64,000 nucleotides of DNA, from the IMG/VR virus record IMGVR_UViG_3300021376_000042, positions 1 through 64,000 of that record, one strand, 5' to 3'. The first letter of the stretch is position 1. Every line of letters starts with the position of its first letter. Shown piece after piece: positions 13,866 to 21,918 of this stretch. Origin of the DNA: a virus. A program made the translations under genes and the position numbers. The notes beneath the pieces were generated by a model, which saw only the letters and a list, made by a program, of their open reading frames with translations, was not told the DNA's origin and ran no database searches.

Positions 13866-14108
13866 GGTAGTAAACCTTTGACTAAAGGTGTTTCGGACGT
13901 GGGTTCGACTCCCACCTTCTCCACCATCGACGGGGAAGAAATGGCTTCGACGGGGCAAGTAATAACCCAAAGGCTACCCGAAAGGTGACGAACGTAATTC
14001 GCACAAATCAAGTAAACGCAAACGATGATGTTTACGAAATGGCTCTCGCTGCTTAATTGCAGTATGAGATTACCAGAGTTGACCGCTTGGTAACAGAAAG
14101 GTCAGGAT
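13866..14108 (+). ncRNA. ssrA: Circularly permuted (two-piece type) tmRNA
   Basis: The acceptor half comes first: T arm GTGGG-TTCGACT-CCCAC (13899-13915), acceptor strand CTTCTCC (13916-13922), A, then CCA (13924-13926). Five bases later the coding half begins with GGGGAAG (13932-13938), pairing with CTTCTCC and giving G3-U70, the alanine identity pair. Helix P2 joins the halves: GGTAG and CCTTTG (13866-13870, 13875-13880) with CTACC and CAAAGG (13974-13978, 13968-13973). The tag frame GCA...TAA (14018-14056) reads ANDDVYEMALAA, ending in a ClpXP-type LAA. An H-type pseudoknot follows: TTACCA/TGGTAA interleaved with TGACC/GGTCA (14070-14104). It would rescue stalled ribosomes. Confidence 0.93.
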
Positions 14109-14136
14109 GGTGGGCGAAATGCCCACCCTTCTTTAT
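14109..14136 (+). terminator. Terminator of the tmRNA unit
   Basis: The 7-bp stem GGTGGGC/GCCCACC (14109-14115 and 14121-14127) with a GAAAT loop is followed by CTTCTTTAT. It sits directly after the tmRNA pseudoknot. Confidence 0.8.
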
Positions 14137-14171
14137 ATTATGACACACACAACACACAAAGGAGATATAAA

Positions 14172-14414
14172 ATGACACCATTTGAAATTCGATTAGAATT
14201 AGTTAAGTTGGCAAAGGATATGCTTTCTGAGGAATATCATTCCAAAAGAAACATGGTTGAGCAAGAGTGGAACAATGAAGTTGGTGCTGCTATAAATGTT
14301 AGCAGAGAACCACCAAAGGCTCCGACTTTGCCAAACTATTTCTCAGAGCATGACGTCATTGCAAAGGCAATTAGCCTCAATGAATTCATTTCTGGAAATA
14401 AGCAGTTCCTGTAA
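14172..14414 (+). CDS. Conserved small phage protein (80 aa)
   Basis: The 80-aa protein starts MTPFEIRLELVKLAKDMLSE and is helical, then has a Pro-rich turn (REPPKAPTLP) and a C-terminal helix. The MTPFEIRLE start is one I associate with a conserved protein of T4-like marine phages. A strong AAAGGAG precedes the ATG, and the gene is flanked by terminators on both sides, so it is its own unit; no clear promoter is visible in the short gap. Function unknown. Confidence 0.6.
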   Translation: MTPFEIRLELVKLAKDMLSEEYHSKRNMVEQEWNNEVGAAINVSREPPKAPTLPNYFSEHDVIAKAISLNEFISGNKQFL

Positions 14415-14431
14415 GACTCAATAGAGTCAGA

Positions 14432-14464
14432 GGGTGGTGGTGCGAACCACCACTCTTTTCTTTC
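14432..14464 (+). terminator. Rho-independent terminator
   Basis: The stem GTGGTGG/CCACCAC (14434-14440 and 14447-14453) with loop TGCGAA is followed by TCTTTTCTTT. A small GACTC/GAGTC hairpin (14415-14428) lies just before it. Confidence 0.8.
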
Positions 14465-14488
14465 CACTGCAATAATGGAGACCTAAAC

Positions 14489-15115
14489 ATGAATGCAGTA
14501 GATATATTACATCATGTAGAAAAATATTTTGATCGCAATCATAGTTTGTTTTGTATGTGGGGTGGGTTGTTCGCCTTTATCTTTTTTGCAATGTATGTAC
14601 CATTCAGTATGGTAGATCGTATGCAAAACAAACTTGAAGCACAACAAAATGCTAACGTGCTTCTACATTCCGAAATTGAAACTCTCAATCGCAAAGTTGA
14701 GTTTCTAAATCTTTCTTATGAAAGAAAACAAGCAGTCATGAAAGAAGTTGAATGCTTGGCTCGTAACATCTATTACGAAGCAGGATCTGAGCCACGCGCT
14801 GGCAAGATTGCCGTTGCTGAAGTCACAATGAATCGTGTAAAAAGTCGACAGTTCCCAAGAACTGTATGCGGTGTTGTCTATCAAAAGACCAAAGGGACTT
14901 GTCAATTCTCTTGGGTTTGTGAAGATAAAAAAGGTATTCGCAGTCGTAGTATGTGGCGCGAATCATTGCAGATCGCTGAAAATATTTTGATTTCTAAACA
15001 GAAGTACGGTATAATAGGTAACGCATTGTATTTCCATGCAGACTACGTTGATCCTGCATGGTCGAATCAAAAGATTTTGATAAAGCAAATTGGCAATCAC
15101 ATATTTTATCATTGA
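14489..15115 (+). CDS. Membrane-anchored SleB-type cell-wall hydrolase
   Basis: This 208-aa protein has an N-terminal membrane segment (MWGGLFAFIFFAMYVPF, about residues 25-41), a coiled coil (residues 50-85), and a SleB/hydrolase_2 domain from about residue 90 (CLARNIYYEAGSEPRAG, AVAEVTMNRV, then CGVVYQ and CQFSW). SleB-type enzymes cleave peptidoglycan as lytic transglycosylases. The topology suggests a signal-anchor form held on the outer face of the inner membrane with its catalytic domain in the periplasm, so it could act as the phage lysin without a classical holin. GGAG precedes the ATG. Confidence 0.8.
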   Translation: MNAVDILHHVEKYFDRNHSLFCMWGGLFAFIFFAMYVPFSMVDRMQNKLEAQQNANVLLHSEIETLNRKVEFLNLSYERKQAVMKEVECLARNIYYEAGSEPRAGKIAVAEVTMNRVKSRQFPRTVCGVVYQKTKGTCQFSWVCEDKKGIRSRSMWRESLQIAENILISKQKYGIIGNALYFHADYVDPAWSNQKILIKQIGNHIFYH

Positions 15116-15121
15116 GGTTTT

Positions 15122-16147
15122 ATGAGAATTATTGAAGACGTGAAGTTAGATTACAAGGATGTTCTCATTACACCTAAACGATCTACTCTTGCTTCGCGCA
15201 GTGAAGTTTCTCTTGAGAGAAAATTTAAATTCAAACATGGCGGTGAGTGGTCTGGCGTTCCAATTATTGCTGCTAACATGGATGGAGTTGGCACCTTTGA
15301 GATGGCTGAGGAACTCAACAAGCATAAGTGTTTAGTTGCTGTCACCAAACATTATCCTGAACATGATTTGATCAATCATTTCGCATTGAGATTACATAGC
15401 AGCATTTATTCCTTGGGTATCTCAGATGCTGATCTGCAGAAGTTCGATAATGTCTACTACTCTGCTGTTCTTCATCAAACTATGAAAGTTTGTGTTGATG
15501 TTGCGAATGGATATACACAAGCATTTGTTGATTTCGTTTCACGATTTCGCGACAAGTATCCATCAGCAATACTGATGGCTGGTAATGTTGTCACACCAGA
15601 AATGACAGAGGAATTAATTCTATCTGGTGTCGACATCGTGAAAGTTGGCATTGGTCCTGGCTCTGTGTGCACAACACGCAAGATGACGGGGATCGGCTAC
15701 CCGCAGTTGAGTGCAGTAATTGAATGCGCTGACGCTGCTCATGGTCTCAAGGGTCATATCATAGCGGATGGAGGGTGTTCCGTTCCTGGAGACATTGTGA
15801 AAGCATTTGCTGCGGGTGCCGATTTTGTGATGCTTGGTGGAATGTTGGCTGGTCACAAGGAAGGTGGCGCATCTTCATTCGGTGACAATAAGTTCTATGG
15901 TATGAGTTCAGATACCGCCATGGATCTTCATAATGGTGGTGTGGCTAACTATCGAGCAAGCGAAGGTAAGACAGTTGAGATTCCATATCGTGGAGAAGTA
16001 AGCAGAACACTACAAGATATTCTTGGTGGTCTGCGTTCGGCATGTACTTATGTTGGAGCGAGTGAATTGAAAGAGTTGAGTAAGCGAACTACCTTTGTTC
16101 GTGTTACACAACAATTGAATAATTCCTTGAGTGCTTATGAGATCTAA
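15122..16147 (+). CDS. guaC: GMP reductase (GuaC; IMPDH/GMPR family)
   Basis: The 341-aa TIM-barrel protein has the IMPDH/GMPR active-site loop [20 protein letters not shown] with its catalytic Cys, the [14 protein letters not shown] terminus and phosphate-binding IADGGCS plus MLGGMLAG. Length and lack of CBS domains match GMP reductase (about 347 aa in E. coli) rather than IMP dehydrogenase. It would convert GMP to IMP with NADPH and so shift guanine nucleotides from degraded host DNA towards adenine nucleotides, fitting an AT-rich phage. It follows the hydrolase by six bases. Confidence 0.85.
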   Translation: MRIIEDVKLDYKDVLITPKRSTLASRSEVSLERKFKFKHGGEWSGVPIIAANMDGVGTFEMAEELNKHKCLVAVTKHYPEHDLINHFALRLHSSIYSLGISDADLQKFDNVYYSAVLHQTMKVCVDVANGYTQAFVDFVSRFRDKYPSAILMAGNVVTPEMTEELILSGVDIVKVGIGPGSVCTTRKMTGIGYPQLSAVIECADAAHGLKGHIIADGGCSVPGDIVKAFAAGADFVMLGGMLAGHKEGGASSFGDNKFYGMSSDTAMDLHNGGVANYRASEGKTVEIPYRGEVSRTLQDILGGLRSACTYVGASELKELSKRTTFVRVTQQLNNSLSAYEI

Positions 16148-16148
16148 C

Positions 16149-16370
16149 ATGGCAAATCGCGAAGAAAAAAATAAATTTTCCATGATGATCATGAATATGG
16201 CAATTGATGAAAGAATTGATCATATGGATGCAATCGCCACATACTGCGAGCGTAATAATCTCGAGATTGAAGTTGCTGCGACGCTTATCAATGAAGCCCT
16301 CAAAAGTATAATTGAAGGTGAGGCAATGGAATTGCGTTTTCTCCCACGAGGTAGTAGATTGCCTTTATGA
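16149..16370 (+). CDS. gp33: gp33-like late-transcription coactivator
   Basis: The 73-aa protein (MANREEKNKFSMMIMNMAID, then DHMDAIATYCERNNLEIEVA and LINEALKSIIEGEAMELRFL) matches the layout of gp33 in T4-like marine phages and lies directly before gp59, as in T4 (33-59-32). T4 gp33 bridges RNA polymerase and the sliding clamp, so that sigma gp55 can fire TATAAATA promoters. The identification rests on the pattern and on gene order. It overlaps the gp59 start by four bases (ATGA). Confidence 0.7.
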   Translation: MANREEKNKFSMMIMNMAIDERIDHMDAIATYCERNNLEIEVAATLINEALKSIIEGEAMELRFLPRGSRLPL

Positions 16371-16957
16371 ATGGATATGATCTGTACGGATTGTATCAAG
16401 CAATAAAACTGCACTTCACATCCGAGACATACAATTTTTTTCAATACGACGGCAAGACAAGGATATCAGTCGATGCGTTTCAGAAACGTCGTGACAAGTT
16501 TTTGTTCCACCGTCTTGCGCGCAAGTATCGCGACGATGAGATGATTCCATTTTTGGTTGCTAATTTTGTACACAGTGATGATAAATTCACCAAAACTCTT
16601 TTGGAAGAAGAATCAGAGGAAATCTTCAGAAACTGGAAAAAAATAACTGATTCTATGAGTAAAGTTTACCAAGAAGACCTTATTCATATATGTCCAGATG
16701 CAACCCAATTTAACGATTTATTCAAGGTTATTGATGGGCAATTCCCAAAACTTTTAAACCTTTATATGCAGAAAGAAGTTACCGTTGAAACAATGGTAAT
16801 TTTAAATAACCTTTTTAATTATATTGCAATCTGGGATAAAAAAATATCTGATGATATTATATACCCAAAAATATCTCGCAAGATTCGGAAGTATGGTGCC
16901 TTTCTTTCTGTTAACACAGAAAAATATAAGGAGTTGACGAAAAATTTGTATAAATAG
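16367..16957 (+). CDS. gp59: gp59-like helicase loader
   Basis: The 196-aa, all-helical protein begins MNGYDLYGLYQAIKLHFTSE and contains FQKRRDKFLFHRLARKY and IPFLVANFVHSDD, the pattern of gp59 in T4-like phages. gp59 loads the gp41 helicase on gp32-coated single strands at forks. Its place between gp33 and gp32 agrees with T4 synteny. The last codons (Leu-Tyr-Lys-stop) create a TATAAATA late promoter for the homing endonuclease gene that follows. Confidence 0.85.
   Translation: MNGYDLYGLYQAIKLHFTSETYNFFQYDGKTRISVDAFQKRRDKFLFHRLARKYRDDEMIPFLVANFVHSDDKFTKTLLEEESEEIFRNWKKITDSMSKVYQEDLIHICPDATQFNDLFKVIDGQFPKLLNLYMQKEVTVETMVILNNLFNYIAIWDKKISDDIIYPKISRKIRKYGAFLSVNTEKYKELTKNLYK
16949..16956 (+). 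promoter_or_regulatory. T4-type late promoter TATAAATA
   Basis: A perfect TATAAATA overlaps the end of gp59 and is 61 bases before the GIY-YIG ATG at 17018, which has its own GAGGAG site. This would put the homing endonuclease under late control, separate from gp32. Confidence 0.5.
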
Positions 16958-17017
16958 AAGTGCAGGTCGCGATGCTGGAAACATCCACCTGCTCTAATGC
17001 TAAAGAGGAGCACCAGC

Positions 17018-17563
17018 ATGTCTATTTATTACATCTACGCATACATTCGTTCATCGGATGGAACCCCATATTATATCGGCAAAGGATCGGGCAATCGTGC
17101 TTGGTCGAATCATGGTGTAAATTTACCAAAAGATTATTCTAGAATAATAATTATGGAATCTGGTTTAACTGAACTCGGTGCATTTGCTTTAGAACGAAGA
17201 TATATCAGATGGTATGGGCGCAAAAACAATGGAACTGGTATTCTTCGAAATATGACTGATGGTGGCGAAGGAACTAGTGGATGCATATACACAGAAGAAT
17301 CAAGAAACAAAATTGCTGCAGCAAATAGAAAGCGTAAACAATCTGAAGAAACTCGTAAAAAAATCAGTGAAGCAAGAAAAAAACAATCAGCACCGTTCCA
17401 AGGAAAAACTCATTCTATCGATTCTAAGATTAAAATAGGTAATTCTTGCAGTCAGCGAATGAGGGGGAAGGAAAAAACCGAAGAACACAAACGCAAAATT
17501 GGTGAAGTCATGAAAATTGTTAGGAAACAAAAGGCTTTACTTTTGAAACAGAATACTATATAA
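17018..17563 (+). CDS. GIY-YIG homing endonuclease (free-standing, Seg-like)
   Basis: The 181-aa protein has an N-terminal GIY-YIG domain (IYYIYAYI, then [14 protein letters not shown] with the catalytic Arg, and [10 protein letters not shown] with the metal-binding Glu) followed by basic NUMOD3-like DNA-binding repeats ([40 protein letters not shown]). These enzymes cut related phage genomes lacking the gene and spread it by repair. It sits between gp59 and gp32; T4 itself has a Seg homing gene next to gene 32. GAGGAG lies seven bases before the ATG. Its last codons hold the gp32 promoter. Confidence 0.9.
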   Translation: MSIYYIYAYIRSSDGTPYYIGKGSGNRAWSNHGVNLPKDYSRIIIMESGLTELGAFALERRYIRWYGRKNNGTGILRNMTDGGEGTSGCIYTEESRNKIAAANRKRKQSEETRKKISEARKKQSAPFQGKTHSIDSKIKIGNSCSQRMRGKEKTEEHKRKIGEVMKIVRKQKALLLKQNTI

Positions 17564-17564
17564 T
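17536..17564 (+). promoter_or_regulatory. Sigma70-like promoter for gp32, TTTACT-17-TATAAT
   Basis: TTTACT (17536-17541) and perfect TATAAT (17559-17564) with a 17-base spacer lie within the last codons of the homing endonuclease, 87 bases before the gp32 ATG. The hexamers and spacing are identical to those at 6643-6671. Confidence 0.65.
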
Positions 17565-17650
17565 TATATTATGATGAGACAAGTGAAACATCATGCAAAA
17601 AGTGGACAAGTCGATATACAATTTATACAACGCAATACGGAGTAATACAT

Positions 17651-18544
17651 ATGACGCTATCTAGTCTAAAGAAGGGTTCATCCCTTGATAAGTTGAAGAA
17701 GGCAGTCGAAGCCTCTTCAGCAGGTGCTGGTGCCAAGAGTTCTGATGATCGTTTTTGGCAACCAGAAGTAGATTCTGCTGGCAACGGATACGCAGTTATC
17801 CGCTTCCTCGATACACCAGCAGTTGACGGTGAAGATGGTCTTCCTTGGGTACAAATCTGGAATCATGGTTTTCAAGGTCCAGGTGGTTGGTACATCGAGA
17901 ACTCTCTCACCACTCTCGGCAAAACTGATCCTGTTTCTGAATACAACACTGTTCTTTGGAACAGCGGCATCGAAGCCAACAAGGAAATCGCACGTAAGCA
18001 AAAGCGTAGGCTGACTTACATTGCAAATATTCTTGTGGTCTCTGATCCGAAGCGTCCTCAGAATGAAGGTAAGGTTTTCCTTTACAAATTTGGCAAGAAG
18101 ATTTTTGATAAGATCAAAGAAAAACTTGAGCCGCAGTTCGAGGATGAGAAGCCATTGAATCCTTTCGATTTTTGGAAGGGTGCAAACTTTAAGGTCAAGA
18201 TTCGTAACGTCGAAGGCTATCGCAACTATGACAAGTCGGAGTTTGATACTGCCGCTGCATTGTTCGAAGGTGATGATGCGAAGATTGAAAAGGTTTGGAA
18301 GTCTGCATATTCACTCAAGGATTTTTTGAAGCCTGAAAACTTCAAGTCCTATGATGAACTCAAGGCAAAGTTGAACAAGGTGCTAGGTGCTGGTGGTGTT
18401 GCTGGTGCAACAGCCAAGCAAGTTGAAGAAGAGGAAGCCGCTGCTCCTGTGATTCGCTCTGCTCCTGCCAAGAAAGTCACTGCTGAAGATGTCAGTGCTG
18501 ACGATGATGACATGGCATTTTTTGAAAAACTTGCCGCTGAGTAA
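17651..18544 (+). CDS. gp32: gp32 single-stranded DNA-binding protein
   Basis: The 297-aa protein has the gp32 three-part build: a basic N terminus for cooperativity (SSLKKGSSLDKLKKAVE), an OB-fold core with FWQPEVD and many aromatic residues (WVQIWNHGF, NPFDFWKGANF), and an acidic C-terminal tail (EDVSADDDDMAFFEKL) that binds partner proteins. It coats single strands in replication, repair and recombination and interacts with gp59. It has its own sigma70-type promoter and a strong terminator 28 bases after the stop, so it can be made early and in large amounts. Confidence 0.92.
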   Translation: MTLSSLKKGSSLDKLKKAVEASSAGAGAKSSDDRFWQPEVDSAGNGYAVIRFLDTPAVDGEDGLPWVQIWNHGFQGPGGWYIENSLTTLGKTDPVSEYNTVLWNSGIEANKEIARKQKRRLTYIANILVVSDPKRPQNEGKVFLYKFGKKIFDKIKEKLEPQFEDEKPLNPFDFWKGANFKVKIRNVEGYRNYDKSEFDTAAALFEGDDAKIEKVWKSAYSLKDFLKPENFKSYDELKAKLNKVLGAGGVAGATAKQVEEEEAAAPVIRSAPAKKVTAEDVSADDDDMAFFEKLAAE

Positions 18545-18572
18545 ATTCAGTTAGAAAACCGTAGATGTTTTC

Positions 18573-18599
18573 AGGCGCACTTCGGTGCGCCTTTTTTTT
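18573..18599 (+). terminator. Strong rho-independent terminator after gp32
   Basis: The perfect stem GGCGCAC/GTGCGCC with a TTCG tetraloop, extended by an A-T pair, is followed by eight T. Its T run abuts the stop of the convergent minus-strand gene, so it insulates gp32 from the tail block. Confidence 0.93.
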
Positions 18600-21500
18600 A
18601 CATCACACCAACAGAAGTAAATGCCGACGGGTGCGAGAAGTCGCGAGCAAGAGCACGATTGAACGAATTATCATTTGAGCGTGCAGATGCTTTCGGTAAA
18701 TTTTGTTTCGGTGGCGTCGTTGGTTGCTGAGATCCGCCACCAGAATTATTCACAACAACTGGTGCTGGTGCTGCTTGCATTGCTATTTGATTTGCTGCTT
18801 GTTGCGTAGACTGTTGTGTTGCTATAGCACCAAGAGTATCTTGCGTTGGTGTAATTGTTGGACCGTATGATTGTTTTGCGGCGACCATCGGCTTTGAGTC
18901 AACTGCAGTTCCATCTGACATTGTTGCTAGTGGATCAGAAGATGCTACAGACGGAGTTGCTGCTGGTGCAGATGCACCTTTACTAGATGCATCAGCTGCT
19001 TGCATTGTCCCAGCTGGTGGTGCACTACCACCACCGCCGCCACCAACTTTAGCATCTTGACCCTGCGCAGCCAATGATGGTTCTGGCTCAGGACCACCAG
19101 CTGCAGCTGGTGTTGCTTCTGGACCTGCTTTCAATGCATTTGGATCTTTCATATAAGATGCGAATAACGATTCTCTATGAGATAACCCAATAGATCCACC
19201 ATTGATTGCTTTAGTTGCTTTAGCAGTGTCTTCACCAGGAATTCCTTTATCCATGACATTCTTTTTATAAAATGCAGCTGCGATATCTGCAGCTGTCCCT
19301 AAACTGCCAGCCATATCAGGATTGCTGACTAGATCAACTCCAGCAAGCTGACCGAATCGCTTGTAGTTGTCTTTGCCTGTTAATTGAATTAATCCGCGAC
19401 CACGATATTTGTATCCATCACCCGACTCTGGTGGTCCATTACCCATACGATTTGCGTAAACTCTATTAGCAATAGCAATAGGCGAATATTCTTCAAGTGC
19501 AGCGATTGCGGGATCTTTATAATACTTTGGAAATATCTCCATCAATCGTTTTGCAGAATAACGAAGATTTTCTTCTACAGTTTTAAATCCACCAGACTCA
19601 TGATCGAGCTGTGCCATAAATTGCGCTAAATGTGGACCAGTAATTCCATATTTTGCTGCTGATGCAAGCGCAGCATTTTTAGCAGCGCCAGAATCAACTT
19701 TACCTCTTTTTGCAGCTGCAGGTCCTAAACGTCTAGTTGGTCCGCTACTCGTTGCGACTGGTGATGCTGATGGCGCTGATGTTGCTGCTCCACCACCTGC
19801 TGCCATTGCTGGTTCTTTTGCTGCTTGAATTGCTGCAGCAGGTCCCGTCGGTGGCGGTGGCGCTGCAGCACCACCTGATGATGCAGTAGCAGTCATTCCC
19901 GCAGCTGTTCCAGCAGCACCTGCAGTAGCAGCACCTGCTACAGTTTGCGGTTGTCCAGATAACATATTTCTCAGACCTTCGCTGCCAGCACCACTCATTG
20001 TTGCGCTTATACGTTCGGTCTCAACACCACCACCGCCACCAACAGGAGCGGTAGGCTTAGATTTTTTCCAATTAGATGGCGGATTACTGAGAATCTCATT
20101 TACTTGATTACGATATTCTTCTGGAACTTGCTGTATAGTTTGTTTACCAATAAACACACTGTATGCATAATCTTTAGCAAGTTTACTTGGAGTATTTGCT
20201 GCTAATTCTTTTTCGGCATCGCTCAATGCAGAAAATTCTTTCCATAATTGATAGATATCGTAAGCAGTGCTCAAGGCAAAACCAATTGATACTGCAGCTG
20301 CAACCCAACCAGCAATAGGAATAGTCGCTAAAGCACCTGCTGATGCCAAACGAGCTCCTATCTTTAACATTAATTTTGGTGCACGTTTTTCTAGAAACTT
20401 TACAAACAAACCCCATACTTTATTTGTTGCAGCTTTTGCTACTTTTTTAACAGGTGCAGCTTTTTTTGATGCTACTGCAGTAACTTTCTTTACTGGCGCA
20501 GTTTTTGCAATTTTTTCTGCCACCTTAACGCCAGTATATGCTCCAATACCAGCTCCAGCAACACTAGCAACCTCAGCACCTGCTTGCATAGCAACATCTT
20601 TTTTCTGTAATCCGATTTGCGTTTTGAGCGCTTCAGTGTATTCAGTGCCGCCAGCTTCTCGAGCAGCAATGGCTTCTTGTTTTAATGCTTCTGGGTCATA
20701 AGTATTAATATCCTTATCTCTAAATGCATCAACTGCCTTGTAAGCCAAGTAACCACCAGCTGCTGCACCCAATCCACCTGCTAGCAGCTTTCCTGCGCCA
20801 AATTCACCACTTTTGGCAAATCTTCCTTTCGCATCACGTGGTTGATCTACACCAAAACGACTTCTGTTTGCCGCTAATGTTCTTGCTAATTTTTTTGAAG
20901 ATGTGTCTTTAGTTGTTGGACCTTTAGTTGTCAATTTTCTGGTCGGCGTCTTTGTTTTTGGTCCACGTCTCCCAAGAAGACCGCCGCCTAATCCAAGTAG
21001 ATCGCCTAATCCAAATCCAAAACCACCGCCGCCTCCCTCAATTTGATCAAGCAATTCATCAAGTTTTTCATGAACTGTTTTTCCAGTATTATCTTCGCCA
21101 ACTATTTCAACTATTTTTTCGCGTAAGAGTGTTAATGGATCTTCATCTGCACCAATGGCTTTTGTCAAGCGATCGCTTCTTTCTTTTCTCTTTGTTGCTT
21201 CATCTTCTGATGCAAATCGACCAGTGCGAACATTACGAATTCCACCCATTGCACCAATTCGCTCATCAAAATAGTAACCTTTCTTTAGAGAGATTTGTTC
21301 TGATTTGGGTGTTGAAATCTCAGAAGGTTGTATTGGCATTCTTTTTCTGCCAACCAAATTGCTTATATCTTTAATTTGTTTAGTCTTTAACGAGCTCTTA
21401 TCTTTCGATTTATTTTGAAATTTCTTTAAAAATTTTTCAGCAGACTCAACTTTTGAAGGATCTTCTTTAGCAAAAATATTCGCCAATGCCTGACCAACTT

Positions 21501-21720
21501 CATCGCTAAAAATACCCATCAACAAACCAGATTGTAGTCCTTTTGTCTTTTTTCTGGCTGTGTAAAATAGATCACGAACCTCAGCTTCGCGTTTTTTGGC
21601 TTCTTGTGGATCGGTAACACCTTTTGTTTCCGATTTAATTGCCCTTTCTAATTCTGTTAGACCAACTTCAAGTTTCTTTTTTGCCTTAGAAACTCTTCCG
21701 CTGACTTTCATTGTTGCCAT
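18598..21720 (-). CDS. Tail hub/tape-measure-like protein with GH19 lysozyme domain
   Basis: This 1040-aa protein starts the distal end of the minus-strand block. The N-terminal 200 residues are charged and helical; Gly/Ala-rich hydrophobic segments follow (GAGKLLAGGLGAAAGGYLAY; then IPIAGWVAAAVSIGFALS near 480). Low-complexity Pro/Ala/Gly linkers flank a GH19-type muramidase domain at about 690-860 (QLDHESGGFK with catalytic Glu 708, YKYRGRGLIQLTGKDNY). The C terminus is Gln/Pro-rich. The hydrophobic middle and the adjacent gp51 suggest a gp29-type hub/tape protein ejected with DNA, with the GH19 domain opening peptidoglycan. This gp5 lacks a lysozyme, so the activity has moved here. The gp29 role is inferred. 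Confidence 0.7.
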   Translation of the reverse strand: MATMKVSGRVSKAKKKLEVGLTELERAIKSETKGVTDPQEAKKREAEVRDLFYTARKKTKGLQSGLLMGIFSDEVGQALANIFAKEDPSKVESAEKFLKKFQNKSKDKSSLKTKQIKDISNLVGRKRMPIQPSEISTPKSEQISLKKGYYFDERIGAMGGIRNVRTGRFASEDEATKRKERSDRLTKAIGADEDPLTLLREKIVEIVGEDNTGKTVHEKLDELLDQIEGGGGGFGFGLGDLLGLGGGLLGRRGPKTKTPTRKLTTKGPTTKDTSSKKLARTLAANRSRFGVDQPRDAKGRFAKSGEFGAGKLLAGGLGAAAGGYLAYKAVDAFRDKDINTYDPEALKQEAIAAREAGGTEYTEALKTQIGLQKKDVAMQAGAEVASVAGAGIGAYTGVKVAEKIAKTAPVKKVTAVASKKAAPVKKVAKAATNKVWGLFVKFLEKRAPKLMLKIGARLASAGALATIPIAGWVAAAVSIGFALSTAYDIYQLWKEFSALSDAEKELAANTPSKLAKDYAYSVFIGKQTIQQVPEEYRNQVNEILSNPPSNWKKSKPTAPVGGGGGVETERISATMSGAGSEGLRNMLSGQPQTVAGAATAGAAGTAAGMTATASSGGAAAPPPPTGPAAAIQAAKEPAMAAGGGAATSAPSASPVATSSGPTRRLGPAAAKRGKVDSGAAKNAALASAAKYGITGPHLAQFMAQLDHESGGFKTVEENLRYSAKRLMEIFPKYYKDPAIAALEEYSPIAIANRVYANRMGNGPPESGDGYKYRGRGLIQLTGKDNYKRFGQLAGVDLVSNPDMAGSLGTAADIAAAFYKKNVMDKGIPGEDTAKATKAINGGSIGLSHRESLFASYMKDPNALKAGPEATPAAAGGPEPEPSLAAQGQDAKVGGGGGGSAPPAGTMQAADASSKGASAPAATPSVASSDPLATMSDGTAVDSKPMVAAKQSYGPTITPTQDTLGAIATQQSTQQAANQIAMQAAPAPVVVNNSGGGSQQPTTPPKQNLPKASARSNDNSFNRALARDFSHPSAFTSVGVM

Positions 21721-21723
21721 TTA

Positions 21724-21918
21724 TTATGACCTTCTTCTCTGTAACATTGCCAGTTTCATCTGTTCATTTTGTTCTTTGATGAACGAAACTAACATAGAAA
21801 CGTAAATCCGTTTTTCCCATGGTATTAAATTATCCAATTCAGTCAATGAATACTTGTGATGATGCATTAGCGTAAAATTTGTTTCAAAATAATTTTTCAA
21901 AGACTCATAACCAAACAT
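21724..21918 (-). CDS. gp51: gp51-like baseplate hub assembly protein
   Basis: The 64-aa protein (MFGYESLKNYFETNFTLMHH, then YSLTELDNLIPWEKRIYVSM) has the NYF-type start, HHKYSLTELDNLIPWE core and basic end of gp51 in T4-like phages. gp51 is a catalyst or chaperone of hub assembly and is not in the virion. It overlaps gp26 by one base at the start, as expected for a coupled pair. Confidence 0.75.
   Translation of the reverse strand: MFGYESLKNYFETNFTLMHHHKYSLTELDNLIPWEKRIYVSMLVSFIKEQNEQMKLAMLQRRRS

Noticed and set aside
13899-13926. Lone tRNA 3' half (T arm plus CCA), as from an integration site or tRNA remnant
   Set aside because: The following GGGGAAG strand, P2 pairing and tag frame show it is the acceptor half of a permuted tmRNA.
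13470-13970. 166-aa minus-strand open frame across the EF-hand gene, CDGSH-like gene and tmRNA
   Set aside because: It is antisense to three supported features, and the GGSRTHVRN-like stretch is the known by-product of reading a tRNA T-arm region backwards.
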